From the NCBI GenBank assembly GCA_934120675.1, contig CAKOUU010000027.1, forward strand, positions 1 through 13,976: a stretch of 13,976 nt of DNA, given 5' to 3'. Positions 8,113-13,976 of this stretch are shown here, piece after piece. How positions within the stretch are numbered: the stretch's first letter is position 1; each line of letters starts with the position of its first letter. The position numbers and the translations under genes are program-made. The notes below the pieces were generated by a model. It did not search any database. It saw only the letters and a program-made list of their open reading frames with translations, and was not told where the DNA came from. This DNA comes from an uncultured Clostridia bacterium (GTDB lineage: Bacteria; Bacillota; Clostridia; TANB77; CAG-508).

Positions 8113-8341
8113 CTTTAAAAATGAAATAATGTAAACAAAATAGGAAACATAATACGGAAAAGATAACATAATTGTAAAATAATACAAAAATATACAACAA
8201 AATGTCTTATAGATAATATTATAATAGTAAGAAAAAATATTATTAATTTGTTTTATTACGTAGAAAATTACAAATTTTTTCAGAACTAATGCCTTGAAAA
8301 TAAACAAATATTTAATATGAATATTTCTAGGAGATGAAAAA
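8113..8341. other. AT-rich non-coding stretch before the rhodanese gene
   Basis: About 230 bases of almost pure A+T separate the DnaA-box cluster from the rhodanese gene. I see no credible reading frame, no RNA gene and no T-run terminator. A TATAAT (8220-8225) lacks a convincing -35. If the cluster is an origin, this would be the natural DNA-unwinding region. The only clear signal is the ribosome binding site TAGGAGA just before 8342. Confidence 0.4.
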
Positions 8342-8686
8342 ATGTTTAGAAAAATTAAATATATGATAGAAAAAAACTTTGAATTAAAAAGAAGTTTTGA
8401 TAATCAAAAAGATATAAGAAAAGAAGAAATAAGCCAATATATAAGACAAGGGGCAATCGTAATTGATGTAAGAAGTCCACAAGAATATAGAGAAGGACAT
8501 TTAGATGGTGCAATATCAATTCCAGATTATCAGATAAAAAGAGTTGTTACAAGACGAATAACAAATAAAGAACAGTTGGTAGTTGTGTATTGTTCAACAG
8601 GGCACAGAAGCCAAGAAGCACAAAGAATTTTAGAAAATATGGGATATACAAATGTGTACAATGTGTATGAGGGAGTTATGATATAG
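8342..8686 (+). CDS. Single-domain rhodanese-like protein
   Basis: This 114-residue cytoplasmic protein consists of one rhodanese domain (about 24-112) after a short basic N-terminus. The substrate-side motif IDVRSPQEYREGHLDGAISIP (41-61) contains the conserved DVR. The active-site loop YCSTGHRS (83-90) supplies the nucleophilic cysteine C84, expected to carry a persulfide during sulfur transfer; C-x2-G-x-R is the usual rhodanese pattern. Single-domain rhodaneses serve varied sulfur-relay or detoxification roles, and the sequence does not say which. There is no signal peptide. The start follows TAGGAG at about 8329-8334. It stands between the DnaA-box region and lepA, with a lepA promoter after it, so it is probably its own unit. 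Its promoter was not recognised with confidence. Confidence 0.9.
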   Translation: MFRKIKYMIEKNFELKRSFDNQKDIRKEEISQYIRQGAIVIDVRSPQEYREGHLDGAISIPDYQIKRVVTRRITNKEQLVVVYCSTGHRSQEAQRILENMGYTNVYNVYEGVMI

Positions 8687-8757
8687 TCATAACTATAGAC
8701 GGTATAAGGAATTGTAACAAGCAATACGACTTTATAGTGATTAATTGATATAATCTA

Positions 8758-8786
8758 TTGTGATTTTTAAAAAATTATGTTAAAAT
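8758..8786 (+). promoter_or_regulatory. Promoter of the lepA operon
   Basis: TTGTGA (8758-8763, 4 of 6 matches), a 17-base spacer, and TAAAAT (8781-8786) preceded by TGT (extended -10). The lepA start is 37 bases downstream of the -10, behind the ribosome binding site GGAAGG. Confidence 0.65.
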
Positions 8787-8822
8787 ATGAGCAAATGTTA
8801 AATAAGAACGGAAGGTTGAAAA

Positions 8823-10634
8823 ATGAATAAAAGACAAGAACATATAAGAAACTTTAGCATAATAGCACACATAGACCATGGAAAATCAACACTAGCAGAC
8901 AGAATGATAGAGATGACAGGAGTACTTTCAAAAAGAGAAATGGAAAGTCAAGTGCTAGACAACATGGAAATTGAAAAAGAAAGAGGAATCACAATAAAAT
9001 CACAAGCAGTAAGAATGATATACAAAGCAAAAAATGGTGAAGAATACGAATTCAATTTGATAGACACACCTGGTCATGTGGACTTTAATTATGAAGTATC
9101 AAGAAGTTTAGCAGCATGTGATGGAGCGATATTAGTAGTTGACTCAAGCCAAGGAGTTGAAGCACAAACTTTAGCAAATGTATATCTTGCAATAGATAAT
9201 AACTTGGAAATATTGCCAGTAATAAATAAAATAGATTTACCAAACGCAAGACCAGACGAAGTAAAACAAGAAATTGAAGATATAATAGGAATACCAGCAG
9301 AAGATGCACCATGTATATCTGCAAAATCAGGATTAAATGTAGAAGAAGTTTTAGAAAGAATTGTAACAGACTTGCCTGCTCCAAAAGGTGACGAAAATGC
9401 AAAAACAACTTGTTTAATATTTGACTCATACTACGATAATTACAAAGGAGCAGTAGCATATGTAAGAGTAATGGATGGAAAAGTAAAAGCAGGTGATGAG
9501 ATAAGACTAATGGCAACAAATAAGGTATACACAGTTGCAGAAGTAGGATATTTTGTGCCAGGATCATACATGCCTGCGAATGAAATAAAAGCAGGAGAAG
9601 TTGGATATATTGCAGCAAGTATAAAAAGTCTATCAGACATACATGTTGGAGATACAGTAACTTTAAATGATAACCCTGCGGACAAACCATTAAAAGGATA
9701 CAAAAAAGTAACTCCAATGGTATATTGTGGACTTTATCCAATAGATGGAAGCGAATACGAAAACTTAAAAGTAGCATTAGAAAAACTTCAACTAAATGAC
9801 GCAGCACTAGAATATGAACCAGAAACATCAGCAGCGCTAGGGTTTGGATTTAGATGTGGATTTTTAGGATTACTTCATCTAGAAATAATTGAAGAAAGAC
9901 TAGACAGAGAATTTGATTTAGGACTAATCACAACAGCACCATCAGTTATATACAAAGTTCACAAAACAACGGGAGAAGTTGAAGAAATATATAATCCAAC
10001 AGAATTACCAACACCGCAAGAAATATCGTATATAGAAGAACCTTTTGTAACAGCAAACATACTAACACCAAAAGAATATGTAGGAAACATCATGGAAATA
10101 TGTCAAAATAGACGAGGAGTTTATATAGACATGAAATACCTTGACGAAAACAGAGTAACATTAGTATATGAAATGCCATTAAATGAAATAATATACGACT
10201 TTTTTGACAACTTAAAATCAAAAACAAAAGGATATGCATCATTTGACTACGAATTCAAAGAATATAGAAGGTCAAATCTAGTAAAATTGGACATCCATAT
10301 AAATGGAGAACCAGTTGATGCACTTTCATTTATAGTACACAAAGATAGTGCATATACAAGAGGAAAGAAAATGGTAGAAAAACTAAAAACTGTTATACCA
10401 AGAAAATTATTTACAATACCAATTCAAGCAGTAATTGGAGGACAAATTATAGCTAGAGAAACAATATCAGCAATGAGAAAAGATGTACTTGCAAAATGCT
10501 ATGGTGGAGATGTTACTAGAAAGAAAAAACTTCTTGAAAAACAAAAAAGAGGTAAAAAGAAAATGCGTGAAATTGGTAATGTTGAAGTGCCACAAGAAGC
10601 ATTTTTATCAGTACTTAAATTAGATGATGAATAG
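8823..10634 (+). CDS. lepA: Elongation factor 4 (LepA), ribosome-associated GTPase
   Basis: LepA/EF4 is a translational GTPase that binds the ribosome and acts in back-translocation or ribosome assembly, especially under ionic stress. All G motifs are present: G1 AHIDHGKST (15-23), G2 RGITI (54-58), G3 DTPGH (81-85), G4 NKID (135-138) and G5 SAKSG (166-170). Domain II, the EF-G-like domains and the LepA-specific C-terminal domain follow (for example ALGFGFRCGFLGLLHLEI around 337-354, then the lysine-rich RKKKLLEKQKRGKKKMR near 560-580). The length of 603 matches the family (about 600-612). The start follows GGAAGG. It is the first gene of a probable lepA-rlmB-membrane-protein unit. The downstream gap contains a very long hairpin that may modulate expression of the next gene. 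Confidence 0.98.
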   Translation: MNKRQEHIRNFSIIAHIDHGKSTLADRMIEMTGVLSKREMESQVLDNMEIEKERGITIKSQAVRMIYKAKNGEEYEFNLIDTPGHVDFNYEVSRSLAACDGAILVVDSSQGVEAQTLANVYLAIDNNLEILPVINKIDLPNARPDEVKQEIEDIIGIPAEDAPCISAKSGLNVEEVLERIVTDLPAPKGDENAKTTCLIFDSYYDNYKGAVAYVRVMDGKVKAGDEIRLMATNKVYTVAEVGYFVPGSYMPANEIKAGEVGYIAASIKSLSDIHVGDTVTLNDNPADKPLKGYKKVTPMVYCGLYPIDGSEYENLKVALEKLQLNDAALEYEPETSAALGFGFRCGFLGLLHLEIIEERLDREFDLGLITTAPSVIYKVHKTTGEVEEIYNPTELPTPQEISYIEEPFVTANILTPKEYVGNIMEICQNRRGVYIDMKYLDENRVTLVYEMPLNEIIYDFFDNLKSKTKGYASFDYEFKEYRRSNLVKLDIHINGEPVDALSFIVHKDSAYTRGKKMVEKLKTVIPRKLFTIPIQAVIGGQIIARETISAMRKDVLAKCYGGDVTRKKKLLEKQKRGKKKMREIGNVEVPQEAFLSVLKLDDE

Positions 10635-10636
10635 TT

Positions 10637-10735
10637 TTCAACCAATGGGGACGTTGTTAAATTGGTTGAAAAATTTAAAAATTATTTAAAAATAATAATG
10701 TTTCAACCAATTTAACAACGTCCCCGTTGGTTGAA
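10637..10735 (+). repeat. Near-perfect 35-bp inverted repeat between lepA and rlmB (MITE/REP-like)
   Basis: The left arm (10637-10671) and right arm (10701-10735) are reverse complements over 35 bases with one exception: T10646 opposite G10726, a G-U pair in RNA. The 29-base loop is almost pure A+T. Each arm is itself bounded by a smaller inverted repeat (CAACCAA ... TTGGTTG), enclosing GGGGACGTTGTTAAA or its complement. No T-run follows, so it is a poor terminator. The rlmB ribosome binding site GAGAGG (10737-10742) begins two bases after the structure. It resembles a short non-autonomous element with terminal inverted repeats; no clear target-site duplication is visible. Confidence 0.85.
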
Positions 10736-10750
10736 TGAGAGGAAATAAAA

Positions 10751-11530
10751 ATGAAAAGTTACGAAAAAAAAGAAGAAAAAAATTATGATGATCAAGTAGA
10801 AGGAAGAAATTCAGTATTAGAACTATTAGAAAGCGGAAAAGATATTAACAAAATATTTATAGCAAAAGGAGAGAGACATGGTTCAATTAACAAAATAATA
10901 GCAATAGCAAAAGAAAAAGGAATAATAATAGTAGAAAAAGACAAAAGACAAATGGATGAAATGGCACAAAATCAAAATTACCAAGGAGTCATTGCGATAG
11001 TACCACCATTTGAATACTGTGAAATTGAGGACATCATAGATTACGCAAAAGAAAAAGATGAGGACCCATTTGTATTAATTTTAGATGGAATAGAAGACCC
11101 ACACAATTTAGGCTCAATAATAAGAACTGCAGAAACAGCAGGAGTACATGGTGTAATAATACCAAAAAGAAGAGCAGCAGCAGTAAATAGTACAGTAAAC
11201 AAAACATCAGCTGGAGCAGTAGAACATATGCATATTGCTAGAGTTACGAATATATCAGATGCAATTCAAAAATTAAAAGATGCCGGTCTATGGATATGTG
11301 GAACAGACATAAATACAGAAAAATATTATTATGATCAAGATTTAACAGGACCATTGGGTATTGTTATAGGAAATGAAGGAAGCGGAATGAGTGACAAAGT
11401 AAGAAAAAATTGTGATTTTTTAGTAAAAATTCCTATGAAAGGAAAAGTAACATCATTAAATGCCTCAGTGTCAACTGGAATTGTAGTATATGAAGCAGTT
11501 GAACAAAAATTAAGAAAAACTATTGAATAA
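10751..11530 (+). CDS. rlmB: 23S rRNA (guanosine-2'-O-)-methyltransferase RlmB, TrmH/SpoU family
   Basis: SPOUT-superfamily methyltransferase that uses S-adenosylmethionine to methylate a ribose 2'-OH; group members of this type modify G2251 (E. coli numbering) of 23S rRNA. The substrate-binding N-terminal domain is at about 16-85 (VEGRNSVLELLESG, then QNYQGVIAIV). The catalytic knotted domain has motif 1 DPHNLGSIIRTAE (116-128, with N119, R125 and E128), motif 2 IGNEGSGM (206-213) and motif 3 IPMKGKVTSLNASVS (227-241). At 259 residues it has the usual length. The start at 10751 follows GAGAGG at an 8-base spacing, directly behind the long hairpin. It lies 116 bases after lepA on the same strand and is probably cotranscribed with it. 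The RlmB assignment rests on motif similarity; a paralogous tRNA or rRNA specificity is possible. Confidence 0.93.
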   Translation: MKSYEKKEEKNYDDQVEGRNSVLELLESGKDINKIFIAKGERHGSINKIIAIAKEKGIIIVEKDKRQMDEMAQNQNYQGVIAIVPPFEYCEIEDIIDYAKEKDEDPFVLILDGIEDPHNLGSIIRTAETAGVHGVIIPKRRAAAVNSTVNKTSAGAVEHMHIARVTNISDAIQKLKDAGLWICGTDINTEKYYYDQDLTGPLGIVIGNEGSGMSDKVRKNCDFLVKIPMKGKVTSLNASVSTGIVVYEAVEQKLRKTIE

Positions 11531-11551
11531 AAAACCAAAAAAATATATAAT
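11523..11551 (+). promoter_or_regulatory. Internal promoter before the 619-residue membrane protein gene
   Basis: TTGAAT (11523-11528, 4 of 6) overlaps the end of rlmB, with a 17-base spacer and consensus TATAAT (11546-11551). It would add transcription of the downstream gene to any read-through from lepA-rlmB. The surrounding A+T richness lowers confidence. Confidence 0.45.
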
Positions 11552-11555
11552 AAAA

Positions 11556-11575
11556 ATATACTAAAATTAGTATAT
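11556..11575 (+). repeat. Short inverted repeat abutting the Shine-Dalgarno of the 619-residue gene
   Basis: ATATACTA (11556-11563) and TAGTATAT (11568-11575) are perfect reverse complements around AAAT. The Shine-Dalgarno AGGAGG starts at the next base (11576). It could be an operator just downstream of the TATAAT at 11546 or a weak RNA hairpin affecting ribosome access. Chance occurrence in AT-rich DNA is possible. Confidence 0.4.
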
Positions 11576-11591
11576 AGGAGGAAAATTAAAG

Positions 11592-13451
11592 ATGAATATG
11601 ATGGCAAGAAAAACAAGAATTGCAATAATAACAGTTGCAATTTCATTATTAGTTATCACTATAATAGGAATATTAACTTTTTTATATTTAGAAACAGATG
11701 CATTTAAAACAAATGAAACATTATTTACAAAATATCTAGCGCAGAATTTTGAAGAACTTGATAATCTAAAAAATAACAGCAATTCAACAACAAAAAGCCT
11801 ACTGGAAAATAGTAAATATACATCAAAAATAGATGGACAAATAGAATATATAGAAAATAAAGACACAAGTGACGAAAATAAAAACAGCAGTGTAAATAAC
11901 ATCAAGTTAAAAATCAACGTGCAAAAAGACAATCAAAATAAATATAAATATTATGATATGGCCATCCAAAATGAAAACGAAAAATTGCTTGGAGTAGAAT
12001 ATATTAAAACACAAGGAAAACAGGGAATTAGATTAAATGGAATACAACAATTTGTTTCAACTCAAAATGAAGAAAATGAAATTTTGAAAGAATTTAATAT
12101 TAAAACAATAGACAAATTGACATCAAGCATAGATATAGACTCAATAATAAGTTTTTCGGAAGAAGAAAAACAAACAATAAAAAATAATTATATGAATATA
12201 TTAAAAAGCAATATATCAAAAGACAAATATCATAAGCAATCAAAGGCGCTAATAACGGTAAATAATAAAGATATACAAACAAATGCATATTATATTAGTA
12301 TGACATTAGAAGAATATAATAATTTATATGTTAAAATGTTACAGCAGTTAGAAAAGGATGAAATTTTATTAGCAAAAATTGATGCAATAGAAGAACAATT
12401 AAAAGAATATAATGCTGAAGAAAATTTGAAAGATAAAATTATAGAAAAAATAAATGAAAAAATAAAAAAAATTCAAGATAATAACATAGGAAATGATGAA
12501 GTAAAAATAACAGTATATGAAAATAATGGAAAAACTGTTAGAACTTCAATAGAAAATGGTACAGACAAACTAGTTTTAGATTTTTATAATGAAGCATCAA
12601 TGAAAATTACACAAACAAAAATGGAAGATGTAGTCAAAGAAAAAACAATCAAAATTGAAAAACAAAAAAATGACGCACAAATCAATACAATGATAGAATA
12701 TTCTAACTCAGAAGAAAATCAAGAAAAATATAATATAACACTAAACTATGAAGAAACAAATCAAAATAATAATATACAAAAAAATGTAGAGCTATCAATA
12801 TCAAATGATAAAAATCAAGCAAATTTGAAAATAAATGATACTATTAATATAGTAGACGAATTTGAAAATGAAATTACATTAAATGAAGATAATGTAAATA
12901 TAGACGAACTAGAAGATGAACAAAAAAGTTCAATTTCAGAAATATTAAACGAAAATTATAGAACTCAATTATCAAATGTACAAGCTGTTGCAAACATTAA
13001 TGATTATAAAAGAATGTTACAAAATTTAGGAATTATTAAAAATGATGCAGTAAAACTTCCAAGTGAGGGAGAAATTACAGATACTGAAAGAAAAAGGTTT
13101 AATTCACAATTTGAGTTTTTTGCAAGTGAAAATTTAACTTCAAATAATATAACAGAATTGCTGAATACAGCAACAAATAATTTAGGAGATATTAAAGTTG
13201 TATTAAAAGATGGAAATATTGAAGACTTAGATGCAGATAAGCTAAAATCTTCAAATGATTCATATGAGTATAAAAAAAGTATATCAGAAATACTTCTATA
13301 TATAAAACGTAATTCTAATAACGAAGAAAAGTCCAAAAATCTAAATGAGTATTTGAAAGATGAAAATAATAATAAGTATACAGTTTCTATAGAATATGAT
13401 AATGATGGACTTACTAGTTTGATAAGAGCAAAATTACAAGACGAAAATTAA
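11592..13451 (+). CDS. Unrecognised N-terminally membrane-anchored protein (619 aa)
   Basis: I do not recognise this family with confidence. A short basic N-terminus (MNMMARKTR) is followed by one hydrophobic helix (about 10-32). The rest is hydrophilic and probably outside the membrane, very rich in Asn, Lys, Glu and Ile, and without cysteines that I could find. Residues about 245-298 (LQQLEKDE, IDAIEEQLKEY, KIIEKINEKIKKI) look like coiled coil. The centre alternates charged beta-like strands. Near 503-510 the FNSQFEFF block recalls a short motif (FNxxFE) seen at the end of some clostridial pseudopilin-like or anchored proteins, a weak resemblance only. The start follows AGGAGG (11576-11581) at a 10-base spacing; in-frame ATGs at 11598 and 11601 are alternatives. 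A terminator overlaps the stop. Its place after rlmB looks like operon proximity rather than shared function. Confidence 0.85.
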   Translation: MNMMARKTRIAIITVAISLLVITIIGILTFLYLETDAFKTNETLFTKYLAQNFEELDNLKNNSNSTTKSLLENSKYTSKIDGQIEYIENKDTSDENKNSSVNNIKLKINVQKDNQNKYKYYDMAIQNENEKLLGVEYIKTQGKQGIRLNGIQQFVSTQNEENEILKEFNIKTIDKLTSSIDIDSIISFSEEEKQTIKNNYMNILKSNISKDKYHKQSKALITVNNKDIQTNAYYISMTLEEYNNLYVKMLQQLEKDEILLAKIDAIEEQLKEYNAEENLKDKIIEKINEKIKKIQDNNIGNDEVKITVYENNGKTVRTSIENGTDKLVLDFYNEASMKITQTKMEDVVKEKTIKIEKQKNDAQINTMIEYSNSEENQEKYNITLNYEETNQNNNIQKNVELSISNDKNQANLKINDTINIVDEFENEITLNEDNVNIDELEDEQKSSISEILNENYRTQLSNVQAVANINDYKRMLQNLGIIKNDAVKLPSEGEITDTERKRFNSQFEFFASENLTSNNITELLNTATNNLGDIKVVLKDGNIEDLDADKLKSSNDSYEYKKSISEILLYIKRNSNNEEKSKNLNEYLKDENNNKYTVSIEYDNDGLTSLIRAKLQDEN

Positions 13452-13474
13452 AAAGTGGGCATTTGTCCACTTTT
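13451..13474 (+). terminator. Rho-independent terminator after the 619-residue gene
   Basis: AAAAGTGG (13451-13458) and CCACTTTT (13467-13474) form a perfect 8-bp stem around an 8-base loop, overlapping the stop codon. The T-run is short (TTTT then ATTGT), so efficiency may be moderate. Confidence 0.7.
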
Positions 13475-13489
13475 ATTGTATTATAGAAG

Positions 13490-13645
13490 TTACAGTTCAC
13501 AGATTTAGAAAATTTTTGTGTGCAAGATGCCACCATAAGGGTTATATATATTTGATATTGTATTCATGTATATACTTTTTTATCTGAGTGAGAGAGGCTC
13601 GGTTTGATATTTTAGATTTTTTTCTTCTAAAGCTGTGAACTGTGA
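13490..13645 (+). repeat. Long spaced inverted repeat upstream of the rrn promoters
   Basis: Arms at 13490-13510 and 13625-13645 pair over 21 positions with one G-U pair and one mismatch; the core is CAGTTCACAG / CTGTGAACTG. The 114-base interior contains possible sub-hairpins (TATATA-type and GAG...CTC) but no coding frame. CAGTTCAC occurs once more at 13720-13727. It lies between the terminator of the preceding gene and the first rrn promoter. It could be a small structured RNA, a remnant of an inserted element or an rRNA upstream regulatory structure; I could not match it to a known RNA family. Confidence 0.55.
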
Positions 13646-13684
13646 TATGGAAAAAAATACCAGAAAAAATATGTGAAAAAGGTA

Positions 13685-13713
13685 TTGACATTCATTTAAA
13701 ATGGTGATAAACT
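13685..13713 (+). promoter_or_regulatory. Upstream rrn promoter candidate (P1)
   Basis: Consensus TTGACA (13685-13690), a 17-base spacer and TAAACT (13708-13713, 4 of 6). Tandem promoters before rRNA operons are common in Firmicutes, and a better promoter follows 160 bases downstream. Confidence 0.5.
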
Positions 13714-13816
13714 AATATCCAGTTCACGAGTTTTTGCAAAAATAAAAACAAATGAACACAGTACGTTTTTTGGGGTAAAAAAGTTAGAAATAATAATGCC
13801 AAAAACTGTCAAAAAA

Positions 13817-13873
13817 ACTTTTTTAAAAAAATTTTAAAAAAGTGTTGACAAAGATAAAAACATATTGTATAAT
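13817..13873 (+). promoter_or_regulatory. Strong rrn promoter with UP-like element (P2)
   Basis: Perfect TTGACA (13845-13850), 17-base spacer and perfect TATAAT (13868-13873). Immediately upstream is a symmetrical A/T tract: ACTTTTTTAAAA (13817-13828) and TTTTAAAAAAGT (13832-13843) around AAA. It sits where an UP element binding the RNA polymerase alpha subunit is expected (about -40 to -60). Such a promoter fits stable RNA transcription, with start near 13880. Confidence 0.88.
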
Positions 13874-13879
13874 ACAAAT

Positions 13880-13976
13880 CGTTCACCGCAAGGGAGAACA
13901 AAAAGTACATTGAAAAGTAAACAGTAAATCCTTTAGAGAATAAACCGAAGCGGTATGATTTTTAAACCTAAAAATC
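13880..13976 (+). other. Probable 16S rRNA operon leader (5' end)
   Basis: Downstream of the strong promoter, about 97 bases contain no ribosome binding site followed by a credible frame. ACATTGAAAAGTAAACAG (13907-13924) resembles the boxA-containing block (CTTTGAAAACT) of Firmicute rRNA leaders, which assembles the antitermination complex. The 16S start (AGAGTTTGAT) is not reached, so the rRNA gene is inferred to begin just past the window end. Confidence 0.7.

Noticed and set aside
8019..8341. Calling the DnaA-box region the definite replication origin
   Set aside because: There is no dnaA, dnaN or rpmH nearby and no strand switch of genes, and GC skew of the whole chromosome cannot be assessed. 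It is kept as a candidate only.
8674..8694. Palindrome AGTTATGA/TCATAACT over the rhodanese stop codon
   Set aside because: The stem is 8 bp but A/T-rich, and no T-run follows. It may be a weak structure, but it is not a supportable terminator.
9085..9828. A 247-residue reverse-strand open frame rich in Leu
   Set aside because: It lies wholly inside lepA, whose full set of GTPase motifs is intact. The Leu-rich composition is an artefact of reading AT-rich codons backwards.
13880..13976. Annotating the 16S rRNA gene itself
   Set aside because: The window ends before the AGAGTTTGAT start of 16S. Only promoter and leader can be supported.
1..13976. CRISPR arrays, tRNA genes, insertion-sequence transposases, prophage genes
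   Set aside because: I saw no regularly spaced direct repeats, no tRNA-like GTTCGA-type arms in cloverleaf context, and no transposase or phage structural motif in any credible frame.

Overview
The window is AT-rich (about 30% G+C by eye) and looks like a chromosomal piece of a low-GC Firmicute, most likely an uncultured gut-type member of the Clostridia. The evidence is PolC (the Gram-positive replicative polymerase), clostridial-type ribosome binding sites, A-ended codons, and GGGGAC/GTCCCC intergenic repeats. Every gene reads left to right.

Layout. Positions 1-1123 hold the 3' part of a surface or secreted protein gene with an Ig-like region and a C-terminal DUF6273-like domain. Its last ~100 coding bases form a sharply G+C-richer island that looks like the variable region of a diversity-generating retroelement (DGR) target. 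The reading frame is broken inside that island. Positions 1218-2396 encode a solitary HipA-like kinase with its own promoter and terminator. Positions 2537-7435 encode PolC, unusually long because its OB-fold domain is present twice in tandem. Positions 7542-7835 encode a small DUF1294 membrane protein, followed by a terminator. A ~500-base, very AT-rich gap (7836-8341) carries a compact cluster of DnaA boxes. Next come a single-domain rhodanese (8342-8686), lepA (8823-10634), rlmB (10751-11530) and an unrecognised membrane-anchored protein (11592-13451) with its terminator. The last 500 bases hold a long inverted repeat, two tandem promoters and what looks like the 16S rRNA leader. The rRNA itself would start just past the window.

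How it fits together. polC, lepA, rlmB and the rrn leader are housekeeping functions for replication, translation and rRNA modification. lepA, rlmB and the 619-residue gene probably form one unit with an internal promoter. The accessory part is the left end (DGR-like target and HipA-like kinase). Intergenic gaps repeatedly contain hairpins next to ribosome binding sites, three of them sharing GGGGAC/GGGAC motifs that suggest a REP-like repeat family.

The observations most worth following up are the DGR-like variable region with its frameshift (no reverse transcriptase or template repeat is visible here), the DnaA-box cluster away from dnaA, the duplicated PolC OB fold, and the 35-bp-stem hairpin between lepA and rlmB.
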